Part shown: one piece after another, positions 37,724-48,847 of the stretch
Layout of the letters: each line of letters starts with the position of its first letter
Numbering within the stretch: the stretch's first letter is position 1
NCBI GenBank assembly: GCA_015680905.1
Contig: CM027378.1
Location: 104,491,501 to 104,555,500, forward strand
Origin: Coptis chinensis
Lineage: Eukaryota > Streptophyta > Magnoliopsida > Ranunculales > Ranunculaceae
Reading direction: 5' to 3'
Length of the DNA: 64,000 nt
Notes under the pieces: model-generated
Told to the model about the DNA's origin: nothing
What the model saw: only the letters and a program-made list of their open reading frames with translations
Databases searched by the model: none
Made by a program: the position numbers and the translations under genes

Positions 37724-38215
37724 TCTCGACTTGCATGATTTCCAATATATACAATAACATTCAACTCAGGGAGCCACTTCTTAAACTCTTTCGCCCAGTT
37801 GGACAAAGTCGACAGTGGTACAACAACAAGAAAAGGCCCATGGATTTGTTGAGCATTCTGCAGAAAATTCAAAAGAAGATATTCTTGAGAAAAAGAGGGT
37901 ATAACTAAAGGTTAAAAACCATATCATAAAGAACCAAAAGATCGTACCTGAAGAAAACCTAGCATGGAAACAGAATGAACAGTTTTGCCAAAACCCATCT
38001 CATCAGCAAGAATTACATTTGTATCATTCCTCCAACTGTCACAAACAAACCACTGATTACCATATTACTAAGGATGTTGCTAATTACCTATACATCACTC
38101 TTGAAAGGTGGATATAGCATACCTGTTAACTAGAAAGTTTAAGCTCTCAAGCTGATAATCTCAAAGTTTTCCTCCTTTCAACAATTTAGGCTGTTCATCA
38201 AGCTTTCGAAGACTA
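37724..38215 (-). pseudogene. Captured exons of a CHD-type (CHR5-like) chromatin remodeller
   Basis: Three minus-strand exons are readable. The first (about 38215-38125) gives RKLDEQPKLLKGGKL, a TGA where Arg is expected, then DYQLESLNFLVN. The second (about 38040-37950) gives WRNDTNVILADEMGFGKT and SVSMLGFLQ, the helicase ATP-binding motif with GFGKT instead of the usual GLGKT. The third (about 37858-37724) gives [20 protein letters not shown], then [19 protein letters not shown] and HASRE. Splice sites (GTATGC, GTACGA, GTAGGC) are kept, so genomic DNA was captured. Only this part of the SNF2 ATPase is present. Confidence 0.87.
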
Positions 38216-38661
38216 GCTAAACAGTAGCGGAAAAGAAATTTAAAAAGAAAATTATGACAGAACTTGAAGGAATCTTTAAGGACATAATATACTTAGAAAG
38301 CTGAGTTGCAACACTCAAAAGATGACTACAAAAATTGTAAAGATAAGCTGAGCTATGCAGTCAAAAGCTGAAAGTGCCACTAGGCACACTAGCAACTCAG
38401 CAGTGACACGCTCAGAACTTGAGGTGCAGATCGACCCAGTCCATTCACACAATCAACTTTTTTTCCTAGAAAATCTTCCTTTCATAGTTTATGTTCGAGG
38501 AACTCTCACTATCTTGCAATAATGATTGAAAATCTCAAAATGAAAAACCTCAAATAACTTTTCAACAACTAGAAGCATGATTCGTATATGCGTCCAAACT
38601 CAAAACTAACCAGACTCAATAATCTTTTGCAAAAATAAAAATAAAAAAAAAAAAAAATAAA

Positions 38662-38663
<2 letters not shown>

Positions 38664-38735
<72 letters not shown>
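38664..38735. repeat. (AT)n microsatellite
   Basis: About 36 AT units lie inside the CACTA element after an A-rich run. The TYR-ILE open frame across it is an artefact. Confidence 0.95.
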
Positions 38736-38736
<1 letters not shown>

Positions 38737-39804
38737 TTTAAAGTTGTACAATATAATATCTACACATACGAAGTAAAACATATTGAAGTAAACATCTAGG
38801 TATTATTGAGGCTAGCATTCGAGTGTAACTAGTTGCCATGAGTGAATGGTGGAGAGTTGGATTATGTCTAGCAACAACTTCAAACCCCTACTCCCTAGAC
38901 ACATATGACATTTTCCCCTGGTTTAGTTAAAGGAGTTAATGTGAATAGACACAAAAACTGTTTTAAGGTAACCTATCCGTGCAAAGAGGAAACACAAAAT
39001 CAGCAGAATAAGATTAGAAAACAAAAACTTGTACTGTGTTATATATAACGCCTATACCAACTGATCTGATATATAGCAATGTCTTTTTATAGGTATAGAA
39101 AAAACTAAACAAGGCAATGCAGGAAACTTGATTCCTTAAGACAATTAAAATACAAATGGACAAAACATACAAGAGATGCAAAATAGAAAAGAAATGAAAA
39201 AGATAACGATAATTTGATGATAATTATTCATTCAAAACCCGAGAGATGCAAATAGAAAAGTAACAAGATTGGTTTGCTCCATATTCGATATCGATGATCC
39301 GATGATAACCATGATAAATAGGAATGTAAAAACAAGTACTATGGTCCGAAAAAAAAGTTAGCCAAGTCCATTATTTGTTTCATGAATGGATTGAATATTT
39401 GAGATTCCACTTAATACTTGCAAAGACATATAACGCAAGCAGAATACTCATTTAAGCCATTAGGTGAAATCTTGCCCAATGTTACTCAGAGAACCGTCTC
39501 TTCAAAAAAAATCTCGATCTGCTGTAATACTTTAATTATGTTACCACTCTAAATATCTTTACGCAATTAATTTGTTGTCAACCGTCCACTAAGAAAGTAT
39601 AGATCATCATATATCATGGAATATCACAAGAGATGTAATTTATGGTAGCCACACTTCTTATATGCTGGATTGCTAGCCTAGCATGAACATTTCATTAACT
39701 ACTGTATACATGTATGTCTCAGTTCTCAATTCATTCTCAGGAAACTTCTTTCCCCCTTTTCAGAAAGTGTGAGAAAACTAATACCGTTATCATGAAAATA
39801 GTAC

Positions 39805-40590
39805 CTGTTTGTGTCCGAAGAAGTAATCCTCCCTTGCAGGGAGAATCCATGATTTCCAGTTCAGAATGACAAATCTCTGTAAGACCCCTTTCATAGGGAA
39901 TAATGGTTGCATTGTTCCTTGCTTCTTTTTAGCGATCTTGCTTTCGGTCTGGCAGCTCCTCGTAAAAGCTTTAGCAATAGAAAATTGTACCACCGGTTAA
40001 TTATCAATTCATGAAGCTGTGAAGCATTCACAAAAGCGCTGCTTTTCTTCAATAAAATGAGAAGTTTTACATGCCATAATTGTTCAGAAAAGTCCACAAG
40101 AGACTAAGCAATTAAGTGGAGTTACCTGTTGCAGCTGCAGCAATAAGAGTCATAAGATCCTTTGGGGTTCTAACGCCAACAGCCGACCTTACAACGGAAG
40201 CCACCCGATCATGATCTGCACTGACTGATTCTGCAACTTCAAGACAATGTGAAGCTAAGAGCTCCATAGCTGATGCCACATCTGCTCCCATTTTTGAGTT
40301 ATTGGAGTTCTCTGTTGCAATAACACGAAAGTAAACATAAATTGACCGAATTCAATCAATCACGCAAGACAGTAAAGTTACAATTTTTTCACACCAAACA
40401 TTAATGAATTCAAACTAGATTACACTAGAATAACGAACTAAGTAAATTAGAAATTTGAATACCCTAACTTGATTTCAAATTAATCACAAACTTTCATGGC
40501 GTAAGTACCTTTCTCCATTAAATCAATCACATCTTCGAGCTCCTTTTTCAGTGTCTTTGCCTTCAGATACTTCAATCGTTTAATAGTTTG
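39805..40590 (-). pseudogene. Captured exons of a FORKED-like / VAN3-binding (DUF828) gene
   Basis: On the minus strand, the exon at 40311 to about 40130 reads SKMGADVASAMELLASHCLE and then VAESVSADHDRVASVVRSAV and GVRTPKDLMTLIAAAAT. This matches the auxin-canalisation (DUF828) domain of FORKED-like proteins, which act in vein patterning and vesicle traffic. After a GTAACT donor, the next exon (about 39975-39805) gives LRGAARPKARSLKRSK and, in another frame, EICHSELEIMDSPCKGG and LLLRT, so it is frameshifted. An upstream exon (about 40590-40510) reads KRLKYLKAKTLKKELEDVID and splices in frame to the first exon. It does not look like FORKED and could come from a third source. The PH-like domain is missing. 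Confidence 0.75.
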
Positions 40591-41076
40591 ACAATAAAGA
40601 AATTTTGAAGCTTTAGATCTAAATACTTCAATCGTTTAACGGTGACTGACCAATCATCATTTCTAGGTTTATGTATCTTTTTCAGAGGTAGTGGTGGGAA
40701 GTTGAGAGAGAGTGGTGAAGAAAGATGAGATAGATGGGCACTGTGGCGAGAGAGCAGTGTTTGGGTCGTAATTTTTCCGAGAAAATGCGGTCCCTTAATT
40801 GTAATTTTCGTTCTTCACGCTCTTTTGCCGTCACTTTATTTAGTAAAATTCCACAACATTTAATTGAAATAATTCTCTAATTATTGGTGACGGCTTTAGC
40901 AGTTTAGTGATGCCAAAATGCCGTCACAAAATTCCTGACGCCAATTTGGCGTCACAAACGAGAAAAACCTAGTGTCACAAAAAAGCTGTTATGGTGTAGT
41001 GATAGCTTTCAAAATTGGGTTTTCTCTTACTTCTGTGTTGTCTCTCGTGTGTTAGGTTTTGCCAAAAATCCCAACA

Positions 41077-41631
41077 TATAATGCAAAACTCGGGATCCTT
41101 AAAAATAGAATTCTGCCAAAATTAGGCATAGGCGCGGGGCGCGCTCTTGCCTTGGACGATGTCCATGCACTTGAGATTTGCCTGTGGAGGGCACGGGACG
41201 CGCTCTTGCCTGAGTCGATGTCCAGGCACTTGAGCACAAGGCGCGCTTCAGAATAGGCTGTGGAGGGCGCGGGGCGCGCTCTGTCTTTTCCACACAAGCT
41301 AAACTAATTTCTCTCATCTTCTCATGCGAGGGATAACTCCAACAAATGTCACGCGACATTACCATGGCGCGTGCTATCGAGTAAAAAAATGCAAATTTTA
41401 GTTCACTGCTTTATTCTCACCCCACACTCAAATTCCAAAACTATCTCCACAACCATTCATTTTACCATGACATCTTTTTCACCATTGCAAAAAACTACCC
41501 AACATATATACTGACTGAGGTGTCAAATTTGCACCTCAAGTAAACACGTTGCATTATCATGCAAGTATATGAATACAAGATGTCCTAAAACACCACATTA
41601 CAAAGGTTATATGATCATATATAGAAGGTGT
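41077..41631. other. Spacer with GC-rich repeated segment
   Basis: About 41130-41285 holds three imperfect copies of GGGCGCGGGGCGCGCTC-like sequence in an AT-rich setting. From about 41346, CACGCGACATTACCATGGCGCG resembles the inner motif of the Harbinger family and may mark the left part of that element. No gene was recognised. Confidence 0.4.
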
Positions 41632-41911
41632 GATGAAGATGGTGAAGAAATAAGATTTTTGAAATGCATGTATGATTCATGCCCTGGTAGAGAGAGAGAG
41701 AGAGTTGATATGCACATGTTGTGGCGAGGAAGATTATTGGTATAAGTATTGTCCCTATGCACATATACCATGTCCAAATGGTTGTGATGGTGTCAGAGAG
41801 CTGAAGAAATTTGCGAACCTTGAAGGAAAAGGTCTTGATCTATTGAAGTGTATTGTGTGTGAAAAATGTGAGTGGTTGGGTACTGTAATAGAAAATGTTA
41901 AGAGTGGTTAA
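41632..41911 (+). pseudogene. Broken zinc-binding protein fragment
   Basis: One frame starts MKMVKK-like sequence with FLKCMYDSCPG. After a (GA)n run at 41690-41704 the reading frame changes to ICTCCGEEDYWYKYCPYAH and continues with PCPNGCDGVRELKKF and LLKCIVCEKCEWL, then a TAA stop at about 41909. Three pairs of CxxC/CxxxC-type cysteines suggest two or more zinc-binding modules of the kind common in plant transposon-linked proteins. The GA microsatellite looks like the cause of the frameshift. The exact family is not recognised. Confidence 0.5.
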
Positions 41912-42107
41912 GACTACTGTAATCAGTTTATTTTCTATGAATATATAATGTGTTATTTTTAATATGAATGAATTTTTTTTTTTTTTATGAATATCTGTTA
42001 GTTTAATTAAAATATATATATAATAAAAGAGGAATTGATTGACATCTTTATTGATGATTAAGAGGAAACATACATTTACGAAATTGAATTAAATTACAAT
42101 AATTGAC

Positions 42108-43442
42108 TTAATGTTGGTCACCCTTAATGCTCCGTAGATGCTCGACAAGGTCACTTTTAAGTCTATCATGCATAGTTTTTGATTGAACTTGTAGAGTCCC
42201 CTCAATGTAGCCTCTTCGAGTATATGAGATATGTGGCTGCCCTTCTAGATCAGGAATATACCTCCTCATTTCACAATTTTTATTCTTATTAGTTCCGATT
42301 ATCATATTGTGCAATATGATACATGCTCTGATAATAATACACATTGTCTCCACATGTCATAATTTACAAGATTTTGTCAAAATCCCAAATTTAGATTACA
42401 AAGCCTCAAAAGCTTTTTCAATATTTTTCCTTGCAGTTTCCTGCGTCGTTGCGAACCACTTCATCTTTGGAGTATTAGGTTTTGAAATTGTTTGTATAAG
42501 TGTCGCGTAGTCAGGATAGATACCATCAGCTAAATAATACCACATATTGTAGCTATGATGATTTACATCAAAATAAACAGGGGGAAGTATCATTAATCAT
42601 GTGCTCAAACACCTAGGAGTTGTCCAATACGTTGATGTTCATTGTGTGACCCTGATATCTCAAAGAAAGAATGTCATATCCACAAGTCTTTGGTTGCAAC
42701 AACTTCAAGAATAACATATGGTTTTCCAGAATGACCACTGTGAGCACTTTGCCATCCAATTGGACAATTATGTCATCCCCAATGCATGCAATCAATGCTT
42801 CCCAACATACCAGACCATCCACGTTCGGTAAATTGTGCAAATAAGCGTTTTGTGTTTGTAATGTTTGGCCTTCGCAAGTAAACTGAACCGTACAATTTGA
42901 TAATTGCGTCCTATAAATGCCTCAACGTCTGGTTTCCAGATTGCTCATAAATGTATAATTGATCGTCAATTTGATCAGTCACCGTACCATAACCAAGAAT
43001 ACATAAAGCCATAGCTACCTTGATCAAATGATCTATCCCAGGTTTATCAATATTGTTAACTTTAGACTGAAAGTACTTAAAATGAGAATAAAGATTGTTG
43101 AAGATGTGAAGGAATAAAGGTTTTTTCATACGAAAACGTCTTGAAATCCTCTTTCGGAAAAATAAGACAATCGACGAAGTAGTTGGGCTTCAAGATTTCC
43201 AAACTCAAAGCATAGTTTTTATGTTTCACTTTTTGACCATTCTTTGAACCATGTGGTGCCTTCGGAACATGCACTTGTACTTGTGCAAGTACAGCCAAAC
43301 TGTGCTTGATAAGAAGAATGACGTTAACAAATTCCTCATCAAGACTATCTACAGAGTTTTCCACTGGAGAAGACAAAGATGAAGATGATGATGAAGATTG
43401 AAGGGGGAAAAAATCATACACTTCATGATTTATTTTTAGCAA
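42108..43442 (-). pseudogene. PIF/Harbinger transposase, inactivated
   Basis: Minus-strand pieces appear in the right order. A Ser-rich N-terminus (SSSSSSSLSSPVENSVDSLD) is followed by APHGSKNGQKVKHKNYALS. Next come KPGIDHLIKVAMALCILGYG, then RGWSGMLGSIDCMHWG (about 42820-42770) with the first DDE Asp, and GKPYVILEVVATKDLWI. The end reads YYLADGIYPDYATLIQTI, FATTQETARKNIEKAFEAL and MCIIIRACIILHNMIIG. Frameshifts separate the blocks, and TGA replaces two or three expected Trp codons (near 42765 and 42675), which fits G-to-A decay. The family moves PIF/Tourist elements. The second Harbinger protein (Myb-like) was not found. Confidence 0.88.
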
Positions 43443-43893
43443 TGTGTGTGTGTGTATTGTTTGGTGAGGATTGATGTGAAATAGTTGAGTTGAATGTTTT
43501 AGTGTTGAGTGTATGTAAAATGAAGAAGGAAATGAGTGTAGATATATGGAGGTAGAATTTAGACCATTTTTTTGCCCTTTTTCTCCCGTTGGAGCACGCG
43601 ACAGTGAGATTATCGCGCGATATTAGTAGTGTTGCAGTGGTTCTGTTCAAAGTCAAAAAAAAAGTTTCGGGCGACATTACCACTGTCGCGCCACATCCGC
43701 ATTTGAAACCGCAAATTTGCCTCCACGGAATGGTAAGTATGCAGTTTAGAAGTTTCGAATGGTGGAGGCAAATATGTCGTAATGTTTGCCTCCACAAAAT
43801 TACACCTAGAATGGTTTTTGGTAAAATTCTAAATGGTGGAGGCAAATATGCAGTTGATGCCTCCACCTAGAGATGCTCTGAATGGACAGAATA

Positions 43894-44107
43894 TGATAAG
43901 ATTTAGTTTGTTAATAAAGTCCTAGTTTTTAGGAACTGCTGTCATTTGATTTAGTCAAGTTTGTTACCACGATTCTAGGAAGAACGTGAGTGTAGTTTGT
44001 TTCAGTCATTCTGTAAGAAAGCTATTTATATGCTGCTGCTTCTCAGTCTCAATAATTAAGTTATTCCAGAATTGTTCTTTGCATTCTCAGTTGCTTGCAT
44101 TCTAACA
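43894..44107 (+). repeat. Copia 5' LTR
   Basis: 214 bp, TG...CA ends, preceded by GAATA and followed after three bases by the primer-binding site. Confidence 0.93.
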
Positions 44108-44178
44108 ATCTGGTATCAGAGCATAACTTGAGAGATTGAAAGAGTGAGTTAGAGAGACAACAAGGGAGTGTCCACGAG

Positions 44179-47100
44179 ATGGGGTCAGGAATAAACAGTG
44201 ACTTTGCTTAACCTTCTATTCCGAAGTTCGATGGTGACTATGATCACTGGAGCATGATCATGGAGAATCTTATCTAATCCAAGGAATATTGGACTGTTGT
44301 GGAATCCGGTTATTCACAACCTGATGATGAAGAGAAGCTGACTGCTGCATAGAGAAAAACTTTAAAGGAGATGAAGTTGAAAGATCTAAAGGCCAAGAAT
44401 TACTTGTTTCAATCCCTTGACAAGTCAATTCTAAAGACAATCACACAAAAGGATACGTCTAAACAACTTTGGGAGTCCATGAAGATGAAGTGTCAGGGCA
44501 ATGCATGCGTACAGAGGGCCCAACTCAATCGTCTTCGCAGAGATTTTGAGGTTCTGACAATGAAACAAGGTGAATCGATCATTGACTACTTTGGTCGAGT
44601 GATGGTGGTTGCAAACGACATGAGGAATTGTGGGGAAGACATGACTGATGTCAAGATCGTCAAGAAGATTATGAGAACTCTCACTGAAAAATGGAATTAC
44701 ATTGTTTGTTCCATAGAAGAAGCACAGGATATCGATCAACTCTCCGTCAATGCGTTGCAGAGTTCACTGCTTGTTCATGAGCAAAAGTTCAAAAGGGGTG
44801 GAGAAGAGGAACAAGCACTCACGGTGTCACATGTTGAAGGTTATGGAGGTTATGGTGGACGAGGACATGGGAGAGCTACTTTCCGAGGAGGAAGAGGTAG
44901 AGGTAGAGGTCGCCAAAAATTCAATAAGGCAACTATTGAGTGCTACCGATGTCATCAATTCGGACACTTCCAATACGAGTGTCCAAGTTCGAAGGAAGCA
45001 AATTATGCAGAACTAGATGAGTCAGAGGAGACGATACTCATGGCCTTTGTTGAATTACATGGAGTAAACCGAGATGATGTGTGATTCCTTGATTCAGGTT
45101 GCAGCAACCATATGTGTGGTGATTCATCTCTTTTCTGTGAGTTGAAGGAGGGGTTCAAAAAGGTGGTCAGATTGGGCAATCATACAAGGCTGAATATTGT
45201 TGGCAAAGGAAGTGTGCGCTTATTTTTGGATGGTGTCAGTCATCTTGTAAAAGATGTATTTTATGTACTAGAATTGAAGAGTCACCTTCTCAGTGTCGGG
45301 CAACTGCAAGAAAAGGGCCTAGCCGTTCTAATGCGGTCTAATCAGTGCCGAATCTACCATCCCACGAAGGGCTTAATCATTCAAACCAACATGACAGCCA
45401 ACAGGATGTTTGTATTGCTATCAAACTCGCAACTAATCAAGAAGGAACCAAAGGAGGTATGTCTCCAAGCAACTACTTATGACCTAGCTCATCTTTGGCA
45501 CCGTAGATATGGCCACCTCAGCTACAAAGGACTTCAGACTCAGCAAAGCAAAGGAATGGTGAGGGGTTTGCCAAGTATCCCTGAATCTAAGTTTGTGCCA
45601 TTTGACCGATTAAAGGGGAAGCAACACCGAGATGTTATTCCGAAGAAAAGCACATGGAGAGCATCAGAGATGTTGGAGCTAGTTCATGCAGATATTTGTG
45701 GCCCAATATCTCCTAATTCTAGCAAAATCATTCAACCGAGATACAAGCGGTACCTCATTTGTTTTATCGATGACTTTAGTAGGAAGGCTTGGGTACAATT
45801 TCTTGTTTATAAAGGCGGATGCATTTGCTTCGTTTAAGTTATTTAAGAGTTGAAATGGAAAAAAAAACTGGTTTGTCAATTAAATGTTTAAGAACATATC
45901 GTGGAGGAGAATTCACATCAAGTGAGTTCAACGATTATTGTAGAAAAATGGAATCAGCGACAATTGACCAACGCCCATTACACACCGCAAAAAATGGTGT
46001 CACTTTAACCAAGAAAACGGGGCGGTGATGAATATGGGGATATGGTGAGGAATTTATTGATTCAGAACAATGTTCCAAAGATATTCTGGCCGAAAGCGGT
46101 AAATTGGGCATTTTATGTTCTTAATAGATGCCCAACGTCTTTATTAGTAAAAGACATGACGCCAGAGGAAGTTTGGAGTGGGGTGAAGCCTTTTGTTGAC
46201 CACTTAAGAGTTTTTGGTTGTATAGCACATGCTCATGTGCCTGATGCTCAACGAACAAAGCTTGAAGATAAGAGTCGCAGCTATGTTTTATTTGGGGTGA
46301 GCAAGGAATCAAAGGGATACAGACTGTATGATCCGGTATCGAAACAGATTGTGATTAGCAGAGATGTCATTTTCGAGGAAGACAAGACATGGAATTGGGA
46401 TGCAAGCTATGAAGAACAGATTCAACTCAACTTAAAATGGGGAGATGAAGAACACAGTAGTGAAGAGGAAGAGAATGAGGATACGGAAGGGAGCGAAGAA
46501 ACTAAGCCGAGCTCGGGAAATCTTGATGTTCCTGAAATTCGCAATAGAAGAGCACCAGTATGGATGGCTGACTATTTTAGTGGTGATGACCTGAACAATG
46601 AAGATGTGCAAGCTCATTTGGCTTTGATCGCTAGCTCAGACCTGACCAGTTCTAACCCGACCAATTTTGATGAAGCAGTAAAAGATGAAAAATGGAGGCA
46701 AGCTATGGATTCAGAAATGAGCTCAATTAAGAAGAATGGGACGTGGTTTCTAATTGACTTGCCAAAGGGAGCTAAAAGGATAGGAGTCAAATGGGTTTAT
46801 AAAACAAAATTGAATGAACTTAGAGAAGTGGAGAAGCACAAGGCCCGCTTAGTCGCAAAAGGTTATGCCCAGGAACACGGAGTTGACTACGAAGAAGTGT
46901 ATGCACCTATAGCTCGTATGGACACAGTGCGAATGATCTTAGCTCTTGCAGCTCATAAAGGTTGGAGTGTATTCCAACTTGATGTGAAATCGGCTTTCCT
47001 TCATGGTGAATTAATCGAAGACGTTTATGTTGAGCAGCCGAGGGGTTATGAGATGAAGAATGAAGTGGAAAAGGTATACAAACTCAACAAAGCTTTATCT

Positions 47101-48179
47101 GGGACTCAAAGGGCACCAAGAGCATGGTTCAGCTGAATTGAGTCATACTTCAAGAAAGAAGGCTTTCAGAAGGATGACAGTGAAAAGACTTTGTTTACTA
47201 AAATCAACAAACAAGGTAAACGTTTGATCATTAGTTTGTATGTTGATGATTTACTTTATACATGAGACGATGAGGTTATGATGTGTGAGTTTAAAGATTC
47301 CATGATGAAGGAATTTGATATGTCGGATTTGGGCAAGGTGAGGTATTTTCTTGGTATTGAAGTAGTGCAGTTTGCTGGAGGGATATTTATTAATCATAAG
47401 ATATATGTGATGGAAATGTTAAAGAAGTTTGGAATGGAGGATAGTAATTATGTTCAAAATACAATCATTCCAGGGTTCAAAAAATGGTGTAGAGGTGAGT
47501 GGTTCATTCTACAAGCAGCTGGTTGGAAGCATGATGTATTTAGCAGCCACAAGGCCGGATATAATATATGCATATAGCCTAATTAGCAGGTATATGTCAA
47601 AGCCAACTAAGTTACATCTTTCAGCAGCCAGGAGAGTTCTGCGGTACTTGCAAGGAACCATTGGATTTGGTATTCTTTATTAGAAAGGAGGACATAAGGA
47701 ATTGGTTGGCTTCACTGATAGTTATGCGGGTTGTGTGGAAGATAGAAAGAGCACGTCAGGGTATGCCTTTATTTTAAGTGGAGTAGCAGTGGCGTGGTCT
47801 TCTCGGAAGCAACTGATAGTTACACTAAGTACAAATGAAGCGAGTTTGTTCTTTCTTTGCGGCATGCACTTGTCAGTTGGTTTGGATGAAAATGGTGTTA
47901 AAGAAGATTGGTTATAATGGCAGTGAGAGTCCTGTCATCTTTTGTGACAATAGCTCAACAATAAAGTTATCAAGGAATCCTGTGATGCCCGGCAGGAGCA
48001 AGCACATTGATGTGCGTTTCCATTTCTTACGTGATCTGGTGAATGAATGAGTTGTGCAGATCAAGTATTGTTGTACACAGCAGCAAATAGCAGACATATT
48101 TACCAAACCACTCAAGCTAGAGACATTTTAGGAGCTTAGAAAGAAACTGGGAGTTTGTGATGCGCCAAAGATAAACTAG
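44179..48179 (+). pseudogene. Copia gag-pol polyprotein, inactivated
   Basis: From ATG 44179 the frame shows a gag start with PKFDGDYDHWSMIMENLI, the UBN2 region (LNRLRRDFEVLTMKQGESII) and the zinc knuckle CYRCHQFGHFQYEC (about 44940). The protease site is FLDSGCSNHM (about 45088). The GAG-pre-integrase region has LAHLWHRRYGHLSYKGL, the integrase has ICFIDDFSRKAWVQFL, and the reverse transcriptase has WVYKTKLNE, FQLDVKSAFLHGEL and SLYVDDLLYT. RNase H runs to the end (STSGYAFILSGVAVAWSSRK, IADIFTKPLK). Breaks include three early TAA/TAG codons at likely Gln positions, TGA before the protease, frameshifts near 45810, 47480 and 47840, and a damaged integrase centre (45840-46040). It cannot make its own proteins. 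Confidence 0.94.
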
Positions 48180-48214
48180 ATGCATGTCTAGGCAGTTTAG
48201 TTTAAGGGAGGAAA

Positions 48215-48842
48215 TGATAAGATTTAGTTTGTTAATAAAGTCCTAGTCTTTAGGAACTGCTGTCATTTGATTTAGTCAAGTTTGTTATCACGATTCTAGG
48301 AAGAACGTGAGTGTAGTTTGTTTCAGTCATTCTATAAAAGCTATTTATATGTTGCTGCTTCTTAGTCTCAATAATTAAGTTATTCTAGAATTGTTCTTTG
48401 CATTTTCAGTTGCTTGCATTCTAACTAGGGTGGTCAATGGATCGGTTTGGATCGGATTTTGGAAAATCCGAACCCGAACCAATAAGAAAATTGGAAACCC
48501 GAAACCGAACGGATAAGATATATTGCAAACCGAATTCGAACTGACCCGAACCGAAAACTATAAAATCAATTAAATCTTAAATTAAATTTATTAATTTTAA
48601 CCACACAATTGATAAACACACAAAATTAATCATAAATATTACTAAAATGTTATCTTATCGGTTCGGGTTCATATCGGTCGGTGGAGGGCAAACTCAAACC
48701 CAAACCAATATTTTATCGGTTCGGTTCGGTTTCGGGTCGGTAGAGGGCAAACTAAATTATCAAAACCCAAACCATTTTTTATCGGTTTGGTTCGGATCGG
48801 TTATCGGGTTATCGAAACCCATTGACAGCCCTAATTCTAACA
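48215..48842 (+). repeat. Copia 3' LTR with nested MITE
   Basis: The LTR runs 48215-48425. After the MITE and its repeated 8-bp target (48834-48841), its last base is 48842. Confidence 0.92.
48426..48833. mobile_element. hAT-type MITE (408 bp) inside the copia 3' LTR
   Basis: The left end is TAGGGTGGTCAATGGATCGG and the right end is CCATTGACAGCCCTA. An exact 8-bp duplication, ATTCTAAC, flanks it (48418-48425 and 48834-48841). The inside has AT-rich DNA between subterminal TCGGTTCGG/CCGAACCGAA repeats. It has no coding capacity and is younger than the copia insertion. Confidence 0.93.
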
Positions 48843-48847
48843 GAATA

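Larger units (their letters stand above)
36340..41001. mobile_element. CACTA (En/Spm-type) element, 4662 bp, carrying host gene exons
   Basis: The right end, read on the minus strand, starts CACTACACCATAACAGC. The left end starts CATTACACCAAATAGGC, a one-base variant of the CACTA terminus. A 3-bp target duplication, ATA, flanks it (36337-36339 and 41002-41004). Both subterminal regions are full of TTTGTGACGGCATTTTGGCG-type repeats, as is typical of CACTA elements. No transposase was recognised. The inside holds minus-strand exons of a CHD-type remodeller and of a FORKED-like gene, which makes this a Pack-CACTA-type non-autonomous element. Between these pieces are AT-rich stretches with no recognised coding. 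Confidence 0.9.
35670..41076 (-). mobile_element. Truncated antisense Ty1/copia element, LTR split by a CACTA insertion
   Basis: On the minus strand, TGGTATCAGAGCC (35978-35990) is the primer-binding site next to an LTR. The LTR starts TGTTGGGGTT at 35993 and ends AATCCCAACA at 41076. The CACTA element divides it at 36339/41005, so its real length is about 419 bp. Left of the primer site, the minus strand encodes a gag start with MTSLNRKNYTIWKAKIKDLL and YCKDLTQPIENG (about 35890-35770), then decays. No protease, integrase or reverse transcriptase remains, and the other LTR is absent. Confidence 0.82.
41340..43880 (-). mobile_element. Decayed PIF/Harbinger element
   Basis: The right end closes with CCTCCACCTAGAGATGCTC (about 43859-43879), and GTGGAGGCAAATATGCAG lies just inside. 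This matches the ends of the MITE at 1249-1653. The motif GCGACATTACCACTGTCGCG occurs near 43672, and a relative lies at 41350. A matching left terminus was not found, so that side is probably lost. The transposase is at 42108-43442. Confidence 0.75.
43894..48842 (+). mobile_element. Complete but defective Ty1/copia retrotransposon
   Basis: LTRs of 214 bp start TGATAAGATTTAG and end GCATTCTAACA. The 5' LTR is 43894-44107. The 3' LTR starts at 48215 and is interrupted by a 408-bp MITE one base before its end at 48842. A 5-bp target duplication, GAATA, flanks the element (43889-43893 and 48843-48847). The primer-binding site TGGTATCAGAGC is at 44111-44122 and the polypurine tract TTTAAGGGAGGAAA is just before the 3' LTR. 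The two LTRs differ at about seven bases plus one small indel by eye. Without the MITE and its duplication the element is about 4.5 kb. Confidence 0.95.

Noticed and set aside
38569-38781. ORF encoding an Ile-Tyr repeat
   Set aside because: Translation of an (AT)n microsatellite.
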